A stretch of 13,281 nt of DNA. Origin: Acidobacteria bacterium CG_4_9_14_3_um_filter_49_7. GTDB taxonomy: Bacteria > Acidobacteriota > Holophagae > Thermotomaculales > Thermotomaculaceae. The stretch covers positions 1 through 13,281 of the forward strand of contig PFTO01000093.1 in the NCBI GenBank assembly GCA_002789615.1, in the 5' to 3' direction. The position numbers and the translations under genes were made by a program. A model generated the notes under the pieces. It was not told the origin of the DNA and ran no database searches. It saw only the letters and a program-made list of their open reading frames with translations. Shown one piece after another: positions 1 to 5,810 of the stretch. How positions within the stretch are numbered: position 1 is the stretch's first letter; every line of letters begins with the position of its first letter.

Positions 1-1087
1 TGGTTTCATTCGCCGCTTTTTCCGCTTCGGGAAAATCCCCTTCCCGGTATCCCAGATATTGAAAGCATTTCTGGAGATGCAGCGGAACCGGATAGTAAAT
101 GGCACAGCCAATGCCCAGTTCCCGGAGGTGGTCCACCAGCTTGTCCCGATCCTTCACCCGGAGGATGTACTGGTTGTAGATGTGGCGGTTTCCATTCACC
201 GCCTTTGGGGTGGCCACAATCCCGTCACAGCTGGCATTTTCAAACGCCTCGTTGTAATACGCAGCATTTTTCTGCCGACCGGCGGTCCATCCATCCAGAT
301 ATTTTAACTTGATTTCCAGTACCGCCGCCTGAAGGGCATCAAGTCTGGAGTTGAATCCCACTTCATCGTGGTGGTACCGGCTGGATTCGCCGTGCATCCT
401 CAAAGACTTCAGCCGATTGGCAATTTTCTCATCATTTGTGGACAATGCACCGCCATCCCCGAAGGCGCCCAGATTCTTGCTGGGGAAAAAGGAAAAACAC
501 CCGATTCTTCCCATGTTTCCGGCCTTCTTTTTCAGGTTTCCGTCCATGGCGCCAATGGACTGAGCCGCGTCTTCAATGACGGGAATTCCATACTCATCCG
601 CTATGGACAGGATTTGCTTCATGTCCGAAGTCTGACCGTAGAGATGCACTGGGAGGATGGCACCAATCCGACGCTTGGTTTTCCGGCTGTACACTTTCCC
701 ATTTCTTTTCTCTGCCGTTTCCGATAAGAATGCCCGAAGCTTTTCCGGATCCAGATTGTAGGTTACCGGATCAATATCCAGAAATACCGGAACAGCACAG
801 ATCCGGGCAATAGCTCCCGCCGTGGCAAAAAACGTGTAGGGTGTGGTCAGCACTTCGACATCACGGGTCACGTCCATCGCCATCAATGCCAGCACCAGCG
901 CATCTGAACCACTGGCACAGCCAACCACATGGGAAGTACCACAATACTCAGCTGTTTTTTCCTCAAATGAAATAACATCGGGGCCGAGGATGAAGTACTG
1001 ACGATCGCAGACGTCCTTTATTTTGGGTTCGATTTCATCCCTTAGCGCTCTGTATTGAATCTTCAAGTCCAGAAGGGGTACCTGCAT
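1..1087 (-). CDS. DegT/DnrJ/EryC1/StrS family PLP-dependent sugar aminotransferase (C terminus beyond window)
   Basis: Reading the minus strand from the ATG at 1087 gives 362 uninterrupted codons that run off the left edge. The start is supported by a GAGAGGTG ribosome site just upstream. The N terminus (VPLLDLKIQY), the substrate/PLP segment GCASGSDAL (about residues 56-64), the cofactor aspartate in IEDAAQS (D173) and the Schiff-base lysine in FPSKNLGAFGDGG (K204) are hallmarks of the DegT/DnrJ/EryC1/StrS family. These enzymes transfer an amino group to a nucleotide-linked keto-sugar, usually for lipopolysaccharide O-units, capsule or protein glycans. Known members are about 360-400 residues, so little is missing. 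It lies 38 bases downstream of a Kdo-kinase-like gene in the same direction, which supports a role in cell-surface sugar synthesis. The exact substrate cannot be read from the sequence. Confidence 0.93.
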   Translation of the reverse strand, partial: MQVPLLDLKIQYRALRDEIEPKIKDVCDRQYFILGPDVISFEEKTAEYCGTSHVVGCASGSDALVLALMAMDVTRDVEVLTTPYTFFATAGAIARICAVPVFLDIDPVTYNLDPEKLRAFLSETAEKRNGKVYSRKTKRRIGAILPVHLYGQTSDMKQILSIADEYGIPVIEDAAQSIGAMDGNLKKKAGNMGRIGCFSFFPSKNLGAFGDGGALSTNDEKIANRLKSLRMHGESSRYHHDEVGFNSRLDALQAAVLEIKLKYLDGWTAGRQKNAAYYNEAFENASCDGIVATPKAVNGNRHIYNQYILRVKDRDKLVDHLRELGIGCAIYYPVPLHLQKCFQYLGYREGDFPEAEKAANET

Positions 1088-1125
1088 GGTTCACCTCTCA
1101 TAAAATAAGTCCTGACTACACTACT

Positions 1126-1869
1126 CTATTTTTGGTTCAGCTTCCAGAAAAAAGCACGAATTTTTCTAATTTTCCTGTACTGGCTCATTGCTTCACCCAC
1201 ATAGTCCGGAACGGCTTCAAAAGAAAAGTCGTCCCATACGTCAAGCCTGCCCGATTTGTCAAAGGAGCGGAACAAGCGCTCATAAATTCGTTTACGTTCC
1301 ACTGGAGCCAACGGACCATTCAAGAGGCTGGCCCGGTCGAAATCCAACAGGAAAAATTCTCCTGCATCCGGCTCAAACAGGATGTTTTTGATATTGAGAT
1401 CCGGATGGTAGAGCCCGGCATCAAAAAAACGTTCCAGAAGTCTCACAAGTGAAGTCAGATGATGGTCAGAAATGCTTTCCAACAGGACCAGGTCTTGAGC
1501 ATTGTCGAGACGTAAAGTGGCAATGGCCTGACGGTACCCGATTGTCCTGCCCTCAGTCAATGCGAACACCGGTGTCACAACCGGTAATCCCATTTCTTTC
1601 AGAACGACCAGTAGCTTCAGCTCTTCAACCGCCCGGGATGCGCTACCAACGTAGCGTCCCCTGAATATATTGCGAAGCACCCCCCCATGATAAAACCAGC
1701 GCAGGAGGCAGTCCCTGCCCTGAAAGCGACCCTCCAGCAGCGGTTTTCGTCCAGCCAGTGTTGAAATGGTAGACTCTTTTAGAAAATGAAGAATTTCATC
1801 ACATTGAATGCTGTGCCCGGGCGCGGGGAAAAACCGGAACTGATTACAGTTCAAAAAGTCTGTTGACAT
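1126..1869 (-). CDS. Kdo kinase-like lipopolysaccharide kinase (KdkA/WaaP/InaA group)
   Basis: This 247-residue protein has a degenerate protein-kinase fold of the lipopolysaccharide kinase type. The catalytic-loop motif HPDLNIKNILF (about residues 154-164) corresponds to HADLNAHN in KdkA. The metal-binding DFDRAS (about 176-181) replaces the DFG of ordinary kinases. The N-terminal half carries LLRWFYHGG followed by RNIFRGRY, resembling the KdkA segment that ends in a D/GRY. Family members phosphorylate Kdo or heptose in the inner core of lipid A-linked oligosaccharide at the cytoplasmic face of the inner membrane. KdkA proteins are about 230-250 residues, so the length fits. The ATG at 1869 lies inside the 3' end of selA (26-base overlap), so translation is probably coupled. 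The ribosome site is weak (GAGAAG). The kinase family is clear, but Kdo as the precise acceptor is inferred. Confidence 0.82.
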   Translation of the reverse strand: MSTDFLNCNQFRFFPAPGHSIQCDEILHFLKESTISTLAGRKPLLEGRFQGRDCLLRWFYHGGVLRNIFRGRYVGSASRAVEELKLLVVLKEMGLPVVTPVFALTEGRTIGYRQAIATLRLDNAQDLVLLESISDHHLTSLVRLLERFFDAGLYHPDLNIKNILFEPDAGEFFLLDFDRASLLNGPLAPVERKRIYERLFRSFDKSGRLDVWDDFSFEAVPDYVGEAMSQYRKIRKIRAFFWKLNQK

Positions 1870-3226
1870 GGCTTCTCAACACTTCCAGATCGTCTTTAAG
1901 AATTGTGCGAAAGTCCAGTAAGAAACGGTCCTCATGTATCCGACCGACCACAGGGGGACTCAGTTTTCGAAAAGCATCAGCCAGTTTGTCTGGCCCAAGG
2001 AAGGGATGCGAGAGGGAAAGGGCCGCGCTTTTGATCCCCTGCTCCGGTGTCGTGCCACCACCGATTTTTGATTGTGACGGAACCACTTCACACCCTGAGC
2101 ATGCCTTTTTCGAAAGTGTTTCACTGAACTCAAGGGTACGGGCAGTCACCTCCGCTTCCGACTCAAACAACATTTTCCAGGTAGGGATCTCCGCCAGCCG
2201 TCCAGTCAGATACAGGATCAATTGCTGTTCAAGGGCCGCGTAAACCAGTTTATCCACCCGAAGGGTCCGAAGGAGATGGTTTTCTCGAATCTTATCCATC
2301 AGATTTTTCCGACCGATGACAATCCCTGACTGCACCCCGCCGAACAGTTTGTCACCACTGAAAGAAATCAGATTGATACCACTCTTCACACTGTCAGAAA
2401 CCTGCGGCTCGTCATGAATGCCCAGTTGTTTCAAATCATAGATATTTCCACTTCCCATGTCTTCGGCAAAAGGCACTTTATGTTTACCACAGATCACGGC
2501 GAGCTCGGATGCCGTAACCGACTCGGTGAATCCGCTGATCCGGTAATTGCTGGGGTGCACCTTCAGCACCAGTCCGGTGTTCGGGCCGATGGCATGTTCA
2601 TAGTCTTGCAGGTGAGTTTTGTTGGTGGTACCGACCTCCACCAGCTTCGCACCCGCTTTCTTCATAATTTCGGGAATCCGGAATGAACCGCCGATTTCGA
2701 CAAGCTCCCCACGGGAAACCACGACCTCTTTACCCGTGGCAAAGGTGTTGATCATCAACATCACTGCCGCAGCATTGTTGTTGACGACACAGGCACTCTC
2801 CACACCGAAGAATTTTGCCAGCAATCGTTCCGCGTGTACGTCCCGATGGCCCCGCCCACCCTTTTCAAGGTCATATTCCAGGCAGTTGTAATGGCCGCCG
2901 ATCTCTTTCAGGTGGTCCAGAACCGCGTCCGGCAGAATCGCACGGCCCAGATTTGTGTGGATGATGACACCACTCCCATTGATCACCCGTCTCAGGGAAG
3001 GTTCCACTTCTTCCCTAAGTCGTTCAAAAACGCTGTCCATGAGAAACTGTTTTATGTTTTCCGGTGCATTGCCATCCTTAATTCTGCTCCTGAGACAATC
3101 CAATGCGGCCGTGAATCCCTCTTTTACAAGTTGGCGGCCAAAGTTCGATTCCAGTTGACCGGTTTCCGGCCATCCCAGTATTGTGTCCATCTTCGGGATG
3201 CCGCGAAACGTCTCATTCTTATTCAT
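1844..3226 (-). CDS. selA: L-seryl-tRNA(Sec) selenium transferase (selenocysteine synthase)
   Basis: SelA converts Ser-tRNA(Sec) to Sec-tRNA(Sec) in the cytoplasm with PLP, using selenophosphate made by SelD, whose gene is also in this window. From the ATG at 3226 the protein has 460 residues, the normal family length. It shows the family signatures INGSGVIIHTNLGRA near the N terminus, VVNNNAAAVML, the SRGELVEIGGSFRIPE segment, and the PLP-lysine motif SFSGDKLFGGVQSG (K293). An in-frame ATG at 3262 would add 12 residues. I prefer 3226 because AGGA lies upstream, because it overlaps the preceding stop in the tight coupling arrangement ATGAATAA, and because the extra residues do not resemble SelA. 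It is the second gene of a minus-strand operon behind a tandem ThyX-like gene and overlaps the Kdo-kinase-like gene at its 3' end. selB and tRNA(Sec) are not in the window. Confidence 0.97.
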   Translation of the reverse strand: MNKNETFRGIPKMDTILGWPETGQLESNFGRQLVKEGFTAALDCLRSRIKDGNAPENIKQFLMDSVFERLREEVEPSLRRVINGSGVIIHTNLGRAILPDAVLDHLKEIGGHYNCLEYDLEKGGRGHRDVHAERLLAKFFGVESACVVNNNAAAVMLMINTFATGKEVVVSRGELVEIGGSFRIPEIMKKAGAKLVEVGTTNKTHLQDYEHAIGPNTGLVLKVHPSNYRISGFTESVTASELAVICGKHKVPFAEDMGSGNIYDLKQLGIHDEPQVSDSVKSGINLISFSGDKLFGGVQSGIVIGRKNLMDKIRENHLLRTLRVDKLVYAALEQQLILYLTGRLAEIPTWKMLFESEAEVTARTLEFSETLSKKACSGCEVVPSQSKIGGGTTPEQGIKSAALSLSHPFLGPDKLADAFRKLSPPVVGRIHEDRFLLDFRTILKDDLEVLRSHVNRLFEL

Positions 3227-4658
3227 TTGAAAATATCCTGTCCCTTGTTGCCTGAAACTCATGTTTCCCGCAGGCCAGCATAAAGGTAAAGGGCGCGACT
3301 TCTTTCACGATCTCAAGCATCCGGTTGGCGATTGAACGAATGTCCCACTGGGCATGCTTATCTGCCCTGAGCCGCGCAAAATGGTACAACTCCCTGGCAT
3401 TTATCTTGAACATTACCCTGCGCCGGTGTCCGTTTGTCAGGCAATAGACTGCTGCATCACTGTTTTCAGATTCCAGTTCACGGTACACTTCGTCTACATG
3501 ATGCACCAGGTCCAGATATTTGCTTTCCACACAGGCTTCAAACATGGTGTCCGGAATTGTGACGCCCAGTGAAGGTTGATAATCCTGTGCGATCAGTGTT
3601 CCCATACGATGCCGTTTCAACTGCGCAAATGCGGTAGCGGAAAGGACAACCTCAAATGTAAAACTGGTATTTTCACATTCCCTTCTCACCGAATGGTAAC
3701 TGTTCATGTCTCGAAACATCTCAACAAACAGCGCCCTTTTCCGGGCTTCCGGCATCTTCCTGATCTCCAGGGCCGCGTCGTCAAAGGCAACCGGACGAGA
3801 TCGGAAAAGCAATGCAGTCAGGACTCCATCATCCGGGTCCGGGCTGTGGGATAACAACCGGACCGCGTCATTTCGGGAAACTGGATGGCCTCCCAACGAA
3901 GCAGGTGGCAGCCCGTCCGCGAACTTCGCCTGATTCAATTGATAAGAATCCGGTTTTGTGTACTTCACAAGAGATGGAACCAGGTTCCCACACCTGGCAT
4001 ACAGCTGTTGGCCCATTTCCCTTACTTCCACCAACGGGGCCGCCAGAAGTTTTTGAATCATGTTTTCCAGTGTACGAGCATTCACCGTCATCCCAAGCTG
4101 ACCCCGAATGGCCAACGGAAGCGCGTACCTCGCGTCCTCTTTCGCTTTCAGGGATGCTTCCTTCGGGTCTTCTCTCTTCTCAATCAACGCTTTTTCAATT
4201 TCACCGTAGGCATGATGGTAAAACTCGTTCTGCTTCTGGACAATCTGGAGGAAAATATCATGAAAGGGTTCTTTTGAAAATTCTTCAGGAATCAGCCCGT
4301 CATCCTCAATTTTGATATAGCGTTGAGATTTTTCCGTGTAGGAGGCCAGACGAAAATGCTCCAGATATTCAATTGCCAGCCTTGAAACGCCAATCACGTC
4401 AACGTTGAAGCAGGCGTGTTCCGCCACCGAGGCATGACCCAGCCCAAACACGATCTGTTCGTTTGATTTTCTGGCCTTTTCCACCGCCACACGGGACTTC
4501 TCCCGCAGTTTGTTCACGTCCGCCGGGTTTCGGCTGATCCTGGCATAGGCTGCCGAAATCGTCTCCGGCGTCAGTGAATCCGTATCCACTGCCTCGCCCC
4601 GCTTCAATTTCTCAATCAAATCGCTGTCAATATTGTATCCGGCCAGTAGTATCTTCAT
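3219..4658 (-). CDS. Tandem ThyX-like (FAD-dependent thymidylate synthase-related) protein
   Basis: This 479-residue protein contains two ThyX-like domains in a row, whereas classical ThyX is about 220-250 residues. Domain 1 (about 65-235) has GHASVAEH (74-81), GVSRLAIEYLEHFR (90-103) and RLASYTEKSQRY (103-114). It matches the second part of the ThyX signature RHRxxSxNExSxRY, but RHR has become HFR. Domain 2 (about 315-465) has HS (322-323), FTFEVV, an intact RHR (349-351), then MGTLIAQDYQP in place of the Ser/Glu/Arg-Tyr part, and NARELYHFARLR (420-431) and AQWDIR (436-441) typical of the ThyX C-terminal half. ThyX makes dTMP from dUMP with FAD and methylene-tetrahydrofolate at subunit interfaces. 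This fusion may rebuild one composite site or do another flavin/nucleotide reaction. It heads the operon, its stop overlaps the selA start by 8 bases, and no clear ribosome site precedes its ATG. Confidence 0.85.
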   Translation of the reverse strand: MKILLAGYNIDSDLIEKLKRGEAVDTDSLTPETISAAYARISRNPADVNKLREKSRVAVEKARKSNEQIVFGLGHASVAEHACFNVDVIGVSRLAIEYLEHFRLASYTEKSQRYIKIEDDGLIPEEFSKEPFHDIFLQIVQKQNEFYHHAYGEIEKALIEKREDPKEASLKAKEDARYALPLAIRGQLGMTVNARTLENMIQKLLAAPLVEVREMGQQLYARCGNLVPSLVKYTKPDSYQLNQAKFADGLPPASLGGHPVSRNDAVRLLSHSPDPDDGVLTALLFRSRPVAFDDAALEIRKMPEARKRALFVEMFRDMNSYHSVRRECENTSFTFEVVLSATAFAQLKRHRMGTLIAQDYQPSLGVTIPDTMFEACVESKYLDLVHHVDEVYRELESENSDAAVYCLTNGHRRRVMFKINARELYHFARLRADKHAQWDIRSIANRMLEIVKEVAPFTFMLACGKHEFQATRDRIFSNE

Positions 4659-4666
4659 GGTTTCCC

Positions 4667-4694
4667 ATTATAAAGCAAAGGCCCGAATCCGCAA
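4667..4694 (-). promoter_or_regulatory. Candidate promoter for the ThyX-like/selA operon, implying a leaderless transcript
   Basis: On the minus strand TTGCGG (4694-4689) and a perfect TATAAT (4672-4667) are separated by 16 bases. The -10 box ends only 8 bases before the ATG at 4658, so a start site 6-8 bases downstream would fall almost at the start codon. No Shine-Dalgarno stretch is evident in between. The position, downstream of the intrinsic terminator at 4726-4749, suits a separate promoter for this operon. The evidence is motif match and spacing only. Confidence 0.4.
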
Positions 4695-4725
4695 AACAGA
4701 AAGCGGATAGAAATACCGGAATCCA

Positions 4726-4749
4726 TAAAAAACCGGGTAAAACTACCCG
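4726..4749 (-). terminator. Intrinsic terminator on the minus strand
   Basis: A perfect 6-bp stem, CGGGTA paired with TACCCG and closed by a 4-base loop, is followed on the minus strand by G and six consecutive T residues. This orientation ends transcription arriving from the right, before the ThyX-like/selA operon. The plus strand has no T-run after the hairpin. No recognised protein gene lies directly upstream on the minus strand, so it either ends a small RNA or short gene, or attenuates a long leader of the operon. Confidence 0.7.
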
Positions 4750-4847
4750 ACAGATTAATAATTTATAAATTCAGATAACTATCTTCGTAAGCGAAAATGA
4801 ATTGTCAGATTCATGACCACGTTTACGGGATTGCCGTAGATCGTGCC

Positions 4848-4970
4848 TTAAGTGAATTTAAGCTCTCGGACAGCTGCTTTTGCCGCCTCAGGGAAACCAA
4901 ATCCTTTCAGTGTCCCTCCCACAGCCTCTACGTTAGAAACCGTACCATTCAGCTCTCGAACCATCCACAT
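4848..4970 (-). CDS. Possible 40-residue peptide, unrecognised
   Basis: Starting at the ATG at 4970, about 17 bases inside the predicted transcript, a 40-codon frame ends with TAA at 4848. The peptide has an ordinary soluble, helix-friendly composition. It contains a repeated VREL segment (residues 4-7 and 34-37) that reflects a direct repeat in the DNA (GTTCGAGAGCT and GTCCGAGAGCT). It has no membrane segment and no recognised motif, and no ribosome site precedes it. A frame of this length occurs easily by chance, so it may be a leader peptide, a remnant of a degraded gene, or nothing. I report it because it is the only minus-strand frame that fits between the promoter-like and terminator signals. 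Confidence 0.18.
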   Translation of the reverse strand: MWMVRELNGTVSNVEAVGGTLKGFGFPEAAKAAVRELKFT

Positions 4971-4993
4971 TTGATCAAGCGCTTGTCTTACTT

Positions 4994-5023
4994 ATAATGT
5001 AGGTTAATTCTCATTTTTGTCAA
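4994..5023 (-). promoter_or_regulatory. Candidate sigma70 promoter on the minus strand in the selenium intergenic region
   Basis: The minus strand reads a perfect TTGACA (5023-5018), an 18-base spacer and CATTAT (4999-4994). Transcription would start near 4987. A perfect 10-base palindrome CAAGCGCTTG (4976-4985) sits just at or after that start, where a repressor could bind. No protein gene of convincing size follows before the terminator at 4749-4726. Confidence 0.5.
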
Positions 5024-5143
5024 ATTATCCGCCACTTTTAGCTAAACCCACACTTCAATCAATACAGAACTGCTGAATATGTCAATTTTCTGGCGTCTGA
5101 TGTTGCGGATTATAGTTTTCTGTGAACCGTCACTCTTCTTTCT

Positions 5144-5172
5144 TTGATTTCGAATTGGGCATCGGATACAAT
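5144..5172 (+). promoter_or_regulatory. Candidate sigma70 promoter for yedF-selD
   Basis: TTGATT (5144-5149) and TACAAT (5167-5172) are separated by the optimal 17 bases. A start near 5179 leaves a leader of about 24 bases that carries the GGAGG ribosome site of yedF. The match and position make this the likely promoter of the selenium operon. I see no obvious operator or riboswitch between it and the gene. Confidence 0.6.
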
Positions 5173-5202
5173 GAATTGAATTCTGGCTCAACCGGAGGTT
5201 GA

Positions 5203-5808
5203 ATGTCACAGATCGTTGACGCAAAAGGGCTTGCCTGCCCACAGCCGGTGATTATGGCCAAAAAGGCATTGAGCGATATAACGGAGGGTGTGATCACTGT
5301 AATCGTGGACAGTGAGGCATCCAGAGAAAATGTGCGCCGATTCTCTGAATCCCAGGGATGCACGGTAACGGTGACAGAAAAGGACGGCGATTTTCACCTT
5401 GAAATCGCAAAAGGATACACCTGCACTGTTCCCGGACAAGCGGAAATTCCCACACATCCGACTGGAAAGAAACGGGTCATGTTCATCCAATCCGAGACCA
5501 TCGGCCCGGACGAAGGACTGGGGAAGCAACTGATGAAGGCTTTTCTGGAAAACATGGTGGAACTGGAAGACCATGAGCTTCCCGAAAGAATGATTTTTGT
5601 CAACCGGGGTGTCTTTATTACCTGTTTATGGGACCAAACAATTGAAAAGCTGGGCCAATTGGAGAAGCGGGATGTGGGCATCTTTTCCTGCGGTGCCTGT
5701 CTGGATTATTTCAAGATTGCGGATAAGCTGAAAATCGGAAAGGTAGGCAATGCCTTCGATACGGTTCAAACCCTTATTCAGTATGACAACGTCATTACAC
5801 TGGGATGA
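5203..5808 (+). CDS. yedF: Selenium metabolism protein YedF (TusA/SirA-like plus DsrE-like domains)
   Basis: This 201-residue protein joins an N-terminal TusA/SirA-like domain (about 1-75) to a C-terminal DsrE/F-like domain (about 90-200). The first has the motif GLACPQPV, whose Cys12 is the persulfide or perselenide carrier in this family. The second has FSCGACLDYF with cysteines 163 and 166. This architecture is the selenium-associated YedF family, which repeatedly occurs beside selD and is presumed to deliver or handle reactive selenium for selenophosphate synthesis. That biochemical role is inferred from the family and not proven. The ATG is preceded by a good GGAGG six bases upstream. 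selD follows after only two bases, so the pair is clearly co-transcribed and probably translationally coupled. Confidence 0.92.
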   Translation: MSQIVDAKGLACPQPVIMAKKALSDITEGVITVIVDSEASRENVRRFSESQGCTVTVTEKDGDFHLEIAKGYTCTVPGQAEIPTHPTGKKRVMFIQSETIGPDEGLGKQLMKAFLENMVELEDHELPERMIFVNRGVFITCLWDQTIEKLGQLEKRDVGIFSCGACLDYFKIADKLKIGKVGNAFDTVQTLIQYDNVITLG

Positions 5809-5810
5809 TA

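Larger units (their letters stand above)
4726..4987 (-). ncRNA. Candidate small RNA or long leader transcript of unknown function
   Basis: A promoter-like pair at 5023-4994 and the terminator at 4749-4726, both on the minus strand, would bound a transcript of roughly 260 nt. Within it I see a hairpin of CACG/CGTG and TACGG/CCGTA arms (4818-4845) with a small internal loop, a 5-bp AGGGA/TCCCT stem (4890-4917), a CTTAA/TTAAG inverted repeat near 4847-4862, and a 12-base palindrome AATTTATAAATT (4760-4771). It does not match tRNA(Sec), tmRNA, SRP RNA, RNase P RNA or any riboswitch that I can recognise by eye. The alternative is an attenuated leader for the ThyX-like/selA operon, or a messenger for the 40-codon frame listed separately. 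The boundaries are estimates. Confidence 0.35.

Noticed and set aside
3227..3262. Longer selA start at 3262
   Set aside because: The 12 extra residues do not resemble SelA, the ribosome site is poorer, and the ATG at 3226 overlaps the upstream stop in a typical coupling arrangement.
3812..4315. Plus-strand open frames opposite the ThyX-like gene
   Set aside because: They have shadow-frame composition with no motifs; the minus-strand protein explains the region.
4659..5202. tRNA(Sec) gene (selC) in the selenium intergenic region
   Set aside because: I searched both strands by eye for a TCA anticodon loop, a long variable arm and a GTTCGAxTC T-loop; GGTTCGAG near 4955 has no complementary stem and no acceptor arm pairs.
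5042..5363. Short minus-strand open frames overlapping the yedF promoter and gene
   Set aside because: They have no motif and no ribosome site, and they run antisense to a clearly functional plus-strand gene.
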